Origin: Brachycybe producta
Lineage: Eukaryota > Arthropoda > Diplopoda > Playtdesmida > Andrognathidae
DNA length: 64,000 bases
Direction of reading: 5' to 3'
NCBI GenBank assembly: GCA_036925085.1
Contig: JAUPFP010000126.1
Coordinates: 137,001-201,000, forward strand
Of this stretch, positions 45,140 to 57,550 are shown piece after piece. The position numbers and the translations under genes were made by a program. Under the pieces are notes generated by a model, which worked only from the letters and a program-made list of their open reading frames with translations, searched no databases and was not told the origin of the DNA. How positions within the stretch are numbered: the first letter of the stretch is position 1; every line of letters begins with the position of its first letter.

Positions 45140-46058
45140 ATATATTAAAAATATTGATGCTGTTAACATTGAAAATATTCATATGATTTTTTTGGTTTGA
45201 GCTGATTTCTTTCTTGTGATTTGCGAATGGTGATAAGTTGATAACTGATTAGGAAGGAATAATAAATCGGATTATCATAAACTGAAATAAATCAGTGATA
45301 CTGCAAAAATTAAAAAAAAAATTCAGGTTACTTTTTTTTTTGCTTGCATTGTTTTTTTTTTAATGTTGCCGTCATTATTGGATTAGTCTTTCGAAAATAA
45401 TTTAAATGTAATTCATTTTTGTGACCAGTCTACAAAAAGAATAAATGTAAAATCTCGTTATTCACTTTATTGTACTGCTTTCATGTAATAAAATCGATAA
45501 AAGAACTTTTTCCATTCTATTTTGATCTATGAAGAATACATAAAATGTAGATCAGACAGTTCAATCGACCTACTGACACAAATAAACAATTAAGTATGTA
45601 ATAAATTCCATTTTGTAATGTTTTTTTTTTTTTACAAAATAAATGCATGACATGTATTGAAGAGTAGACAAAAATGATAAAAAATCTCTGGGTTAGTTTA
45701 TAAGTTTCTATTATTTTATATTAAAAAAATAAGTAAACTAATTAACATGAAAAAGTGACTATACTAGTTGAAAATTCTCAAGAGGATTGATGTTTGGCTT
45801 GTAAAAATTGCTCAAATTGTCTTTTGGTACTATAGTTTTTCAAACTAAATCTATATACTAAATGTGAATTCAAGATTGTCTGGTTGGATTATTGAAATTA
45901 GAGACCTACATAAGGCCCATAAGCCAGTGGGTCATTGCAAAATCCCAGCCCTGTTCATAGGCTGGCAATTTTATGACCCTATTTCATGACCCTGATAGGC
46001 TCTGTTGGCCTCATGGGCCATGTGGGTTTTGTGAACTGAGCTCACTACATATATAATG
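45140..46058. other. No gene seen
   Basis: AT-rich, with a stretch near 45900-46030 where GGCC and TGGGCC recur; no element ends found. Confidence 0.35.
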
Positions 46059-46540
46059 TGTGACACCCCTTACACATGTGTCGGCACACACGTGTGTGAG
46101 GGATATCACTTACCATGCCTCCTTGAGTTTGGGCCCAACTGGTGCCCAGACGGCCCCAAGACAGGTGCCCATGAAGCGAAAGAGTTCTTTGCCGGCACAC
46201 ATGGAAACAATTAAAGAAGAGAAAATTACTTTTCCTCATGTCCAGTGACACTGGACAAACAAAGATGATTTCTCCAAAATCATTTCCATTTCGGAGAAAT
46301 GAGTGCCAAAAAAGGAAATATTTTGGGACCAGAGATCGCCATTGGTCAGTCCGACATGTGGGCGACCCCTGGTCACAGGTGGCCCCTCTCATGGGCCAAA
46401 GTTACAAAACAAGCATGCGAGGTACCCTCCGGAGGACAGTAGGCAGAGAATTTGCGGGAACAGAATGTTTCCCTCCTCACAAGAGACAATTGAGTGTGAA
46501 AATAACCTAAGCCAAAGAAGTCTCTTGACTGGAGTGGGTG
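46059..46540 (+). mobile_element. LTR-like fragment related to the 10538-9950 remnant
   Basis: Starts TGTGACACCCCTTACACATG, exactly as the minus-strand remnant does, and stays alignable for about 450 bp (CATGCCTCCTTGAG, GGCACACATGGAAAC, AGAGATCGCCATTGGTCAG). After about 46530 similarity is lost. A fossil fragment, broken; no coding region can be assigned. Confidence 0.6.
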
Positions 46541-47330
46541 GGAGACGAAAACATATCTATTCAGCCACCTTAATGCAAATGATGAGTGTTTTGTGGAGGT
46601 TGTATTAATTGTTCTCCTCTACAACAACAACAACAACAACAACAAACAAAAAAGTGCTGTGGCTCTTGCTCACTATGTCCTATTGAGTTCTTTTAGTTAT
46701 TTCTAACAATAATATGAACGTGTTAACTTACATATAAATCGTGCACCAAGTTTTTACTGTCAAACTTCGTATTCAATGTACATGTATTTTTTGCATATCC
46801 TAAGAATATTTCATAAAAATATTATACGTAAATATTTTCCATAATAATGCCTATCTTTTCATAACATTTTATGATTTTCCTTTTAAAATTAAAGATTGGC
46901 TTTTCTTAATTTGTTTTAAAAGGTTTATATTGTTACATGTAAAAAAATGTAATAGAAAGGTAATAATGGGTAATAAATATTATTGTCATTTACGCAGCTT
47001 CCTGCCATAATATTTAAGAGTTTCGGGTAACTTGTACATGTATACTGTTTGTTGCATTCATATTCCAAACGTGTAGCCCTGTTTCAGTAACAGTCCATTA
47101 TAATAAAAATAATTTGTATAGCAACATTGCATAGCATCATTATTAACTTTGGACCATAGTTCCCATTCATATAAACATTCGAAATGTTTGTTCAAGCAAA
47201 AACAATTTTTAAAAATATTGATTTTAACCAATTTTTGTTTATAAATTTGAACACTTTTCTGCGGCATAAATAAATGCTTATTTTGATCATTTTACTACAT
47301 TTAAAATCCTAATCATACACTAATACTTAG
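46541..47330. other. No gene seen; CAA microsatellite at 46620-46643
   Basis: A run of about seven ACA units, then AT-rich spacer. Confidence 0.45.
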
Positions 47331-47670
47331 TACACACCTGATAATTTAAATGCATTTAAATAATAAATGTGTTCTACAGAGCCCTGTGAAGAGCAAACAA
47401 ACAATATTTCGAATTCAATTTATTCAGATTATAATCTGAAATTATTCAGTTAATAATCTGAAATTATTCAGTTAATAATCTGAAAATATTGAGTTAATAC
47501 TTAAATATAATATATAAACTATTGACAAAATATTGATTTAGTATTTCAATTTAAAATATTAATAATAAAGTCAATTTTTATTTGATTCATGTCCTTGACT
47601 GGATACCGTATAATTCACCTAAACACATTTAATTTGAATTTATTTAACTCATGTGTGTACAATGTATAAC
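47331..47670 (-). mobile_element. 300 bp MITE family A, copy 2 (inverted)
   Basis: Reverse complement of copies 1 and 3: starts TAGTACACACCTGATAATTT and ends ACTCATGTGTGTACAATGTAT. It has a private tandem triplication of a 22 bp unit (AATAATCTGAAATTATTCAG core) at about 47427-47495. The next 70-80 bp (to about 47745) also match the flank of copy 3. Confidence 0.75.
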
Positions 47671-47749
47671 ATAAATACAGAAAAAAATAGTGATGTAGCT
47701 CATTTAACTAACTCAATCAGCAATCTTAAGTTGACAAGCACAATTTAAA

Positions 47750-48695
47750 TAAGGTGCCACAACTATACGTTTGTGGGTCCTTTAGTCAAGGTTATGTATT
47801 TGTCCTCTTAAAATACTGAAACAGGGTCTTTGAAATATGGTTCAGGGGCACTGGGTCTGTCTCCACGTGAAAAATGATAAATGATAATACAAAACATCCA
47901 TCATTGGTTTTTTTTTTCTCTCTATGCATTAATATTGTCACAATGACAAACTGCTTGAGAAAAAAATCATTTTTATGTTTAATATTCATTCCTATTTCTC
48001 TAAATTCAAATTCAACATGATATAAAATAGAGTTTATCTTTACAAAACAAACAAACAACACATACAAGATTGTAAAATAATAATAAACACATTCAATAAT
48101 AAAAAAAACATTCGAATTTTTAATAGAAATACAAGTGAACAATAAATATTTTTGTTTTCATATACACTTTTCAAACATAAAAAGTACAATGGCAAGCTTT
48201 AATAATAAAAACGGATGACTACTTGTACATGTATGAACATGGCAAGTGGATATCTTAGCAAAGGTAACCATAGAAACTATTTTGCTAGGCGACACTGACG
48301 TCATTCACAGTGGAAGAAGAGAGAGGCCATCAATCAGCAACCTTTCCAAAATTTCAACCACACTGCCATGTATTGGCATAACAGACGAAAAGGACCTAGA
48401 CATACTAGTCTACCTTTTTTCAACCTTAGAACACACACCCTAAAACAATATTTTCTCAATAAAATCAATCAAATTATAACTAAACTATGGGTTGAAACAA
48501 CATTTGTTGCAATCAACAAATGTTTTTCATTTGCAATGGAGAGACTAAGATTAGGGCTATTAATGACGCCAAGAAAAATATAGGGTTCATTTTGTTCCTC
48601 CTTTTTCTACTGAACTTTAATCTGACCCCTTCCTGTTTACATTGATAAATAAAACAAAAAAATTTTAAATACTAACTGACGTCAACACAACTTGA
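47750..48695. other. No gene seen
   Basis: AT-rich spacer with no recognised element. Confidence 0.4.
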
Positions 48696-48804
48696 ACACG
48701 CTGAAAAAAATCTCCACAGAATTTCACTTTGTAGGTCTAAGGTATTTACCAGAAGCGGCATATATATTTGAGATCTATTTTCTGGTGTTTTTTCAGCGTG
48801 TGTG
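48696..48804. mobile_element. Short MITE (ACACGCTGAAAAAA ends)
   Basis: ACACGCTGAAAAAAAT at the left faces TTTTTTCAGCGTGTGT at the right. About 109 bp, AT-rich inside; non-coding. Confidence 0.65.
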
Positions 48805-48874
48805 ATCTTTCCCTAACAGTCAAACCGGAATTTAGGGAAGCTTGTTTATGGAATCAATAGCCATTTTTATCAGA

Positions 48875-49265
48875 TACTGTGTTCAGACTGCAACCAAAAT
48901 TTAATACTGCATTAGTAAATGTGGTATTCAAAGCAGTATTGAAGCCACTACGTATTGAAGCCACTACTGTGTCCAGACTGACACTTTCAATCTGGTTTTC
49001 AGGATACGTTGTTAGTTAGAGCGATATTGGTGAAAATAAACCACATTTATATTCCTTTTTAATGTCATGGTAAATTTCAGTTTATTTGGGGGGTTTGGCA
49101 TGATGGATAAGTGTATTTAGCTCAATCCAGTATGCAATCCACCTCAGGATGTTAGGTTGCCTATTCCAGGATTGAATACTGGACTGGATTGGTGTGGATT
49201 CAGACACAATATGGTATTGAATTGGGGTATGCAATACTATATTAAGTGCCAGTCTGAACACAGTA
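48875..49265. mobile_element. MITE with perfect 16 bp termini
   Basis: TACTGTGTTCAGACTG at 48875 and its exact complement CAGTCTGAACACAGTA ending at 49265. Inside, GTATTGAAGCCACTAC is repeated, and CTGTGTCCAGACTG is a further terminus-like copy near 48966. Non-coding, 391 bp. Confidence 0.8.
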
Positions 49266-49387
49266 AGAGCGATCAGACAACAAAAAAACAAAAAACGTTT
49301 CAACCTCATCCAAACCTACAGTCGCCACTATATATCTTTAAGTCTGTGACGTCAGAAGAGTTGTTATAAAAACCTAGATTTGTGTCA

Positions 49388-49462
49388 TTTTGCCTGCTAG
49401 AAAAAGGACAATAAAACTCTTGAGAGTTTTTTTGCTGCCACCCATTTTCTAGCAGACAAAAT
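49388..49462. repeat. Short inverted repeat
   Basis: TTTGCCTGCTAGAAAAAGG at the left faces CCATTTTCTAGCAGACAAA at the right around about 35 bp that contain a CTCTTGAGAG palindrome. It could be a very short MITE. Confidence 0.5.
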
Positions 49463-49554
49463 AATACTGGTAACATCTTGGTCACGCCTTATAATATTAC
49501 ATTAAGCTTCAGGTTACAGTGCACTGATTGTGCCTATCAAACCCCACCCTAAGG

Positions 49555-50187
49555 TACTGGTTTTATTTGGTTGCTAGTCGCTACAAAATAAGTCATAAGT
49601 GACAAGTCAAATGTAGGCACTAGCACAAACATAGTCTATGTTAAACCACTGGCTAGTCTTGTGTGGTGCGTCAAAAAAAAAACTAGCCAATCAGAAATTA
49701 CATCTTATTCAATAAGGCACCAATGCATGCTTCAATGACGTAAGCCCTTGATCTATCCAAATAAACATGCTGCTCATTGGCTAGCAGAGCAGCCTAGCAA
49801 CTCAAGGTGGAATGGTGGTCTACTTCAATAAATCTGGGACACCAACTAGTCACATCCTGATCATTGAATGGTCTCAAGCTATATTATCCATCTCAAGGAT
49901 GTGAATTTAGTTTTTAGCTAAAAGTGTTGGCACGCTCGGCCCTCAACAGTTCCCTGCATTATGTGGAGAGAAAAGCACAATTCCTCTCACTAGTAGCCAT
50001 TTGCTAGTAAACTACGAGTGGGGATGTGTATTCTAATGGAATCCTCTAGTAGCTAGCCTCTACCTCCACACTCCACCTCCAACAGTCTTCATCATTTGAG
50101 ATGAATAAAGCCTTACACATAATGACTTGTATAAAACTAATCACGCACGACTATTTTGAAGTGACTAGTAACCGAGTGGCACCAGTG
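49555..50187. mobile_element. Foldback MITE family C copy 2
   Basis: TACTGGTTTTATTTGGTTGC at the left faces GTAACCGAGTGGCACCAGT at the right, with GCTAGTCGCTACAAAATA and TATTTTGAAGTGACTAGT as the next inner pair. Related to 38846-39501. Confidence 0.6.
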
Positions 50188-51209
50188 GACAGTAGAGCTT
50201 TTTCTTTCTCTCGTTTTTCTTTCTCTTTCTTCCATCTCCAATATAAGCCATATTCGATTAGATTTATGTATTGTAGATCTTGTTACAGATACTACTAGCA
50301 TTTCAATAAGATTGTAAATAGCTAGATGAGCAATATTATTGTTGTTTTTCCACAACACAATAAAGACAATCTTGTTGTGATCAGTGAACATTACAAAGAA
50401 CAACAAAAAACCCCTAAGATTAATTGTTTTTAAATTATAAAATGGAAAACAAAAACCTTTTAAATAGGATAAAAGATAAAAGAGGTTAAACTGAAACTTT
50501 TAAAAAAAAGTGTTTAATGGAAAGAATAACATCTTAAACCCGTTCTCTCTTTAAATCTTGAAAACAGATCCCAAAGATAAACTGTTCTAGTTACTAGCAT
50601 GGTCTAAAATTGTATTGGCTCTGTTCTACACAAGATAAATAAATACATTGGCTAGTATATCGTTTTTGGTTGTATGCATAAGAGTCCCTTCAAATTAACG
50701 TTGTATCAGGAAATTGGAAAAGTGTATTATGACGTCAACGGGGTGAGAGAAAAAAAATTCCTAGATGGTTGCCATGACAATTTGGCAAATCAAACAAACT
50801 GTAAGAATTGAGACGAACAGGTGAGCTGCAGCTGTAGGAGCAGCATCGTATATAAACATGACTATGGCCATCCAAAACGCGATTACAATAAATTACCTGC
50901 TGCTATAACATTATTTTTTATATTTTGAATAAAAAAAATCATCTGAAATTGATAATAATGCAAATTTTTCTCACATAAATAACACCAGCATAGTTGCTGC
51001 TATTGCATCTAATGTAGAATGTTATATTTTTGTTGTAGAAAAATTACTTTTCACATTAAATGCAAAGTCAGTTTTTTAATCAGCATTTTCTTAAAAATAA
51101 AAGGACAGTTTTGTAGAAAACATTCTTTGTGCATATTTTGATTGATTGGAACCAAAAACTTAGTATTAATAGTTGCAGTTTTTGTAATAGTAGTAGCTGT
51201 GGCCGTATA
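50188..51209. other. No gene seen
   Basis: AT-rich spacer with no recognised element. Confidence 0.4.
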
Positions 51210-51473
51210 CAGTGGCGTAGCTAGGTTTTTTGGCGCTGGGAGCAAACATCTTGAGTGCCCCTACCCCCAAATTTTCTATTTGCAATTAATAATAATAATA
51301 ATTTATAGGAAACCAAAAAATGCGCTTTTCGTTAGAAGAACCTGGTTAGAGAGGCTAGTACTCAGAGGTCAAACTAGCTTCTAGCTCCTAGCTTCTAGCT
51401 TTAATTATTAATTAAGAAACTTAGAAATAATCTGAAGCCGGGAGCAAACTGCTCCCATTGCTCCTTGTCATTG
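51210..51473. mobile_element. hAT MITE (CAGTGGCGTAGCTAGG end) with 8 bp duplication
   Basis: Starts CAGTGGCGTAGCTAGG, a terminus common to hAT elements, and ends at TCCTTGTCATTG. Flanks GCCGTATA (51202-51209) and GTCGTATA (51474-51481) match at 7 of 8 positions. GGGAGCA near 51238 faces GCTCCC near 51452. The middle (51290-51400) looks like a piece of the 42673 MITE type, so it may be nested. Confidence 0.7.
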
Positions 51474-51481
51474 GTCGTATA

Positions 51482-52429
51482 AGTAGTGGCTGTAGTAAAA
51501 TTAAATAATTTTTACTATATTTACGTTATTACTTTTCATTTTTACTAAATGTTTCAACAAAAAAATATGTACTGATTTTTATTTTGAAAGTTCTGTAATT
51601 TTTAATGCAAAAATGCCAAACGTGTTTGCAACGTATTTTGCAATGCATTGTGCCTGTGAGCCTAGTGAGAAACGAATTTTTGCTCCCTGTTTAAAGCCTC
51701 TTTAAACATAAGCAATAATCAGTTTCTTTTTTTCCTTCCTTGTAACGAATGACATTTCATCGGAAAAAAGAAATGATCTTGACAGTGAAATTGAATCCTA
51801 AGCTAACGACAACCTTCACCTTGTCTCCACTGCGTAGAGTATATTGAGTACATTGTGTGTGGGCGGATTGCGTGGGTGTGTTTGAAAAGACATAAAGAAT
51901 GCAAAGTGATCTATCTATCTATCTAGCCATGAGCATAATGATAATCAAGATCATTGATCCAGTTGATAATCAAGTAATTGAGAGATATGAGTGGCTGGCG
52001 CCCTTCTCAAGGTTATTGTCGCACATTTTTTTTTAAAAAAACTTTAGGTCAAATCTGATTTATTTTTCTCAATTTAAATTATTAAGAAATGAAAAAAAAA
52101 AAACCTAAAACAATTGTTTGTTTTTTTATTGCTAGAATGACGCAAATGGCTTAAAGGCTAGATAATAATGAGTACAAAAAACTCCATAGATTTTATTCTT
52201 TACAATAAAACACATACATTAATTGGTTGCTTTCTAATCCTCCGCATCCTATACTAAAAAAAATAAGACCACCGTTACATGAGGCTCAATTTTAAGCCTT
52301 TAACAGTTGAACGGTATTTACTTATTGGTGATTAAACATTTCTACAATTTCTAAAAAAAAATAATCGAAAACAATAACGTGCTTTATAATCAAGGCTTAA
52401 AGTTATCTTTCTCATTGTAAGTGATTTTC
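51482..52429. other. No gene seen; (TCTA) run at 51911
   Basis: AT-rich, with a short TCTA tetranucleotide run at about 51910-51925. Confidence 0.4.
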
Positions 52430-52600
52430 GATCAAATTCAAAGTTTGCAGGAAACTAGGAGTAATGAAAGCACAAACATTTTTCAAAATAAATGTTTTAT
52501 AACCGTTTTCAAAATATCATAAAACATTTATTTTGAAAGATAACATAATTACTATTATTACATGATTTTTTACTGCAATATTAATTACTGTCTAACAACC
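52430..52600. repeat. Foldback repeat family copy 13 (partial)
   Basis: TCAAAGTTTGCAGGAAACTAG near 52438 begins one arm; TTTTCAAAATAAATGTTTTA near 52480 faces AAAACATTTATTTTGAAAG near 52522 in inverted match. Confidence 0.55.
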
Positions 52601-52635
52601 TTTAATTTAAAGAATCACTTCTAATAAGCAAGGTA

Positions 52636-52769
52636 AGGCCTGGTGCACACTATGAAGTTACGCAGCAGCAATGTAAGGTCACTTTGATAACATGCATAGT
52701 ACTATGCATGTTATCAAATTAGATGATATACTTCAGTGACTGCAATTACTTTATAGTGTGTACCAGGTA
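52636..52769. mobile_element. MITE family B copy 2, with a 36 bp perfect palindrome
   Basis: AGGCCTGGTGCACACTATGA at the left faces ACTTTATAGTGTGTACCAGG at the right. The centre (52683-52718) is a perfect palindrome made of 18 bp and its exact complement (half site GATAACATGCATAGT). Confidence 0.75.
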
Positions 52770-53872
52770 TATCACTGAGCATAAATAAAAGTTATATTTA
52801 TTGCTTGTTAGTGCCTCAATGTGAAATTTGTCTCATTTATATGACAAGCTAACGCAATTCAGGTTTTAGCACTTAAGTTTTTTTTATGTGTACCTTTTTC
52901 TTCAGTATGGAATCATCATCATCAATTAAAACTGAACACTTTCTAAGAAGTGATTTTTGAAGTTGAAAAAGGGTGCAATGAGTGATTGCCTATTTGCAGG
53001 AAAACAAGGGTGCATGACTGTTCTCTTTTCTTCCTTTCCAACTCCTCATAAATTAATTATTTAACAAGCAAGAAAATATATTTAAAGCCGATTTACTATG
53101 CTATTAATTTTTCTTTTACTAGTTTCTACTTATTATTCAGTTTAAAGAAAGTCTCAGTTTAGTTATCATTCGTTTTGTTTTTTTCTTCATAGTGATCGTT
53201 TCAGTTTTGTATCATTATAAAAAAATTGAATAACTTTTTACAGGAAATAGAATTGAAAAATTAAACTTAAAAATTTCATTTTTTTCTGATTTTTTTTTAC
53301 CTGGTCTTCCAAATCTAAATTTCATTGTACTCTATAACAAAATATAACTAGTCCAACTTCTCAGAAATAATTTTTATACGTTTTTATAATTAATTATTAA
53401 AATGTATGTAATTATTATGGCTAAGATTCTTAATGCAATATCGAGCAAATATTTCTCAAGTTGTGGTCTAAGTTCCAATTGTGAAATAATCAGTATCATT
53501 AGAGTAATCTGCAATTATGCTTTTTCAAATCAAAAAGGCTGTTAGGAAAGCTAGATGTCGGGTTACTATCATCTGTCAACTAAAGTTCTAACCTCTAATT
53601 GAAAACCTCCGATTGAAAAAAAAAACATTGTTAGTTGAACTAAACGGGATTGTTACTTCATGAATGGCCCTCGGGCTACAAAATGATAAACACTTTCTTT
53701 ATATTGCATACAAATCCGAGCTTTATTAATTATTAACGTTTAGCCATCACAACTACAAGAACTAGGCAGTAAAATACTTTAATAAAATAGTAATGTCCAA
53801 ATTCAAGAAGAAAATTCTGAACTCTGCATTTTAAATGTTAAAAACGTAGAAAATGCATATTTTATCGAGTGT
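52770..53872. other. No gene seen
   Basis: AT-rich spacer with no recognised element. Confidence 0.4.
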
Positions 53873-53950
53873 CATTGAATAAGATTTTTCTACTTTAGAA
53901 GCCTGCACCTTCTTGTACAGGGTTATAAAGTAGAAAAATCTAATTCAATG
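53873..53950. ncRNA. Hairpin, possible pre-miRNA or tiny MITE
   Basis: A 25 bp stem (53873-53897 with 53926-53950) pairs at 24 of 25 positions around a 28 nt loop. Size and shape fit a microRNA precursor, but a short inverted-repeat transposon would look the same. Strand cannot be chosen from sequence. Confidence 0.3.
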
Positions 53951-55899
53951 CAAAGTGAAGTTCAAATGACAAGTTTCCTTCTTGAATTTTTACAAAACAA
54001 AACCCATACAAACGGAGAATATTAAAAGTCTTGTCATTCATTTTGTACATTTTATGAAAACAAGTTAATTGAAATTTTTCTGGAATATATTTTTCTAAAT
54101 CGTGCTTTATTTAACGTTTTCCAATTTTTCTGTAAAAAAAAAGTTTATAAGTTGTGTACTACTAGTATAAAAACAAAACCCGAAACATGTACTTAGTACT
54201 ACATATAGGACTCGTAGCTCATTCAATATAAATTATTTTTACTACTTTAGTAAATAACTAACATGTTTATTAAACTTTTAAGTGCAATTGTTTGCGTCAA
54301 GCACTAGTAACTAAAATAGAAATCACGTCAAACTAAATTCAATAAGAAAATTGGGTTAATGCAATATTAAAAGCAATGAAAAAAGAGACAAAAAAAAAAC
54401 ATTGGAAAAAAACTAAAAAATACAAATCTAAAAAAGACAAAAAAAAATGTTCAGAATTTTCTACTCTAAAGCAAAATGGAGTATTATTAGTTCTAAAACA
54501 TTCAACAAACAAATACATAAGATTGGTGAAAGAACATTTTAATAAATTTATCTATTTAGTTTTTTCAATAGATGTTTCTCAAATATAAAACCAGGACAAT
54601 TATAAAAAAAGATAGAAAAAAAAAACCTTCCAGTTCAAAACTTTAAAAAAATCAATGAACCAACGTTGAATAATGGTTTATGTATTTTGCACGGAAGAAT
54701 GAAGCCTTAAAAACGAAATTCAAGTAGGCCTAAGTATAGTTTTAAGAAGTAGGACACACTTTTCAATGTCATTTTCATCTGCTTTTTGTTGCATTCAAAA
54801 ATGAACAACCTCATTTCTACTCAACTCCGCCCCATATTGAGAAATCAATAACAACAGAAACTAGGATTTCAAAGAACCCTATAGACATTTGTTGCTTTTA
54901 AGTAGATACTAATTGATGAATACCATTAATTAACAAATTATAATATTCCACATACAAGGTAGTTATTATTTTAATACAATTAAAAAAAATCACAATTAAT
55001 AAAATATTGAAATAATAATTTGTGGTAATTATTATAAAATTTATTTTAATATGCTTAATGCATTCAAGATTGACTGATTAATCCTTAGTAGATGAAGATT
55101 TTACGCTAATCGATTAGTTTCGATCGCAATTAAAAGGGAATTAAGATAGCCAGAATAAATTTTTTTTAAAAAGGTATATTTTTCTCATTGAACATCAGAA
55201 CATCAGTAGTTCCCATTGGACATATATCTTTATCTATAAAAATAAATAAATAGAAAATAGGAAAATGAAATACTGATGTTCACTTTTACTAAAACCAAAT
55301 ACATCAACTGAATGCATTAACTGCGGTAGATTGTAGTCAGCAGAGCTACTAAATTCTGGAAGAAAAATTCGCCAAATTCGGTAGAGATTTTGGAATTCAA
55401 AATATACAGAAACCGGGAGAGAAAAAAAAAACAGAGAGAAAATAATGGTCAAATTTGCTAGGAACGTTGTGATTCAAAATGTACAAAAATCGGGAGAAAA
55501 AAAACTCAGGAAGAAATAACAGCGACATTTTGGGAGGAATACGGGATTTAAAATAAATATAAAACTGAAAAAGTCAGAAATAATAATAAAAATGGAACAG
55601 AGACTGCTACTAATTGGCGTCATAACCAAATTACAAATTTCCACTTAAATTAAATTAGTCTGACTTAACTCATGTTTGGCTTTTTTTTTCAATAAAGAAA
55701 CTCTATTCTCATTGAAAAAAGATAAACGAAAGTGTATGTTATTTTTTCATAACTATTATTTTAAATCATTTTTAATTTTTTTCGTTCAAAAACGTAAACA
55801 TTCTTCCATGTTAATTTCCATAGACAGACATTTCTAACAATTGAAATAGTCTGAACTCATTAATGCCAAAGTTAAAATTACAAAATCACTTCCATTATT
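53951..55899. other. No gene seen
   Basis: Very A-rich spacer (poly(A) runs near 54390-54450 and 54615). The lysine-rich frame at 54376-54588 is a product of poly(A) and is not taken as a gene. Confidence 0.45.
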
Positions 55900-56180
55900 T
55901 ATATATGAACACTACATAGGAGCTTACAGAATAGATTTTTATGATGATATATCCTTAAAAATAAACCTTTTATGAATTTTATTTAAAAAGGCAGTCACCG
56001 TTTTTTCACGCTTTTTAATGCAAAAGAACTGGAAAATTTGATCATTTTAAACAACTCTAAAAAGTTTATTTTAAACTATGTAATAGTAAAATTTGTCTTT
56101 TCACTTTTATTTACTCTTCTAGTTTCTGATGAATTTTGAAATTTTCCTCATAAGTTAATTCAAAGTGGACTTAAAATTAT
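55900..56180. repeat. Foldback repeat family copy 14
   Basis: TCCTTAAAAATAAACCTTTTA near 55950 faces AAAAAGTTTATTTTAAAC near 56063, and TTACTCTTCTAGTTTCTGAT near 56111 is the typical right marker. Confidence 0.55.
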
Positions 56181-56857
56181 TTTAATACACCCCTCACCCT
56201 CACCCTCAGAAATTGCATCTGAAAATTGTTCAATCGGTAAGCGTGACGCTATGTAATAAAAAAATAAGTACTAAACCCATCCCTCACATAATGAAAGCAT
56301 TATTAATAAAATTAAAATTGGATGAAAATATATATGTTATACAAATGAATAATGAGTGATAAAATCTATAGATGGTGGTTGCCACACCCTGCGTCGGTAT
56401 CAAAGTGTAAGTAATCTCGGACTACGGGGAATTTTACTATTTGTCAACTCAAGATTACTGGTTTAGGTAATTTAAGGCGCTGTCTAAAAAACAAAACTTT
56501 TTACTTAATATTTCACGGTGCAAATTAAACAAAAACAGATAAATACTATTTATATTAGATTACTTTTTTTTTTAAAAAAAAATCCAAACCTATTTGAAAT
56601 TGTGAGAGTAAAATCAATGTGCATTATGCAACTGTTATTTTTAGTTTATTTTTATTTTTTAATTATGACGCTTTTAACTGAACCCTTATGGTGAGTGTTA
56701 GATTATAAATTGTCAAAAGGTTTAAAATTAATATTTTTATAATTATTGATTTACAATTGTTTATATAGACTTTTTTCTTCCTTTTAAATAGTGTAATTAT
56801 TGTTTTGAAGATGACCCATACTAGATCGAAACATCAACCCATTAAAAGAATATCTTT
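56181..56857. other. No gene seen
   Basis: AT-rich spacer up to the solo LTR. Confidence 0.35.
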
Positions 56858-57546
56858 TGTGACGACCCAGTTTTGCTCTTTTTATTAGGAGCAGACTAAA
56901 TCCTGGTGTCGTTTGCTAGGCGCCTGTAGTAGGCTGCCCAGCAGATGACAGAAAGGCCAGCAAGGGTCACTGTCCTCCCCAGGTGGAGTAACCTAGGGGG
57001 TATATAATGGCAGCCGCCATTATATTCAGGGCAGTGTGTGTTGACCCTGAGAAAGAGTGGATGTGTTTGCTGTTTTTGTGGGTGGCCAAGATGGTAACCA
57101 TTTGTACATCTTCTTTGTTCTCTTTGGTTGAGATTGTGTTCTCCTCTGCTGGTGGGATTCACCAGGAGATATTGTGTTAATTGATAGTAAGTGTTCATTT
57201 ATCTATTGAATAAATTATCTATTATATTTTACCTACACACTGTGTCCGAGTCATCATTATTTCTGGGGAAGTTACCGCGGGGAGGGTTTCTGGTGGGGAA
57301 AGCACCGGACCATGCTGTTTTCCGTCGTTTCGGCCGGTACTTCGTGTCGGCATCCACGATGAGATCCATCGGGGATTCATCGTGGACTCCTCGACTTGTA
57401 CGGCGGAAAGCCTCCATTGCCTCGTGGCGAGGACCGGATAGAGCAAGAGGGCTAGCCAGCACTAGGATCCCGTCCCAAGGGAGTCAGTGGCTGGTAAGAC
57501 AGAGAAGTTTTGCCAGGGTGTTGTGGCGACGAGCCGGGTCATTACA
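56858..57546 (+). mobile_element. Solo LTR of another LTR retrotransposon
   Basis: 689 bp, starting TGTGACGACCC and ending GGGTCATTACA (inverted termini matching at 9 of 11). CTTT lies on both sides (56854-56857, 57547-57550) as a 4 bp duplication. A TATA-like TATATAATGG at 57001 and AATAAA at 57209-57214 fit promoter and poly(A) positions. No internal region is present, so it is a fossil left by LTR-LTR recombination. It is unrelated by eye to the LTR at 13783. The GC-rich 3' third gives spurious open frames on both strands. Confidence 0.8.
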
Positions 57547-57550
57547 CTTT

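Noticed and set aside
54376-54588. Lysine-rich 70-codon frame
   Set aside because: Produced by poly(A) runs; no domain and no coding composition.
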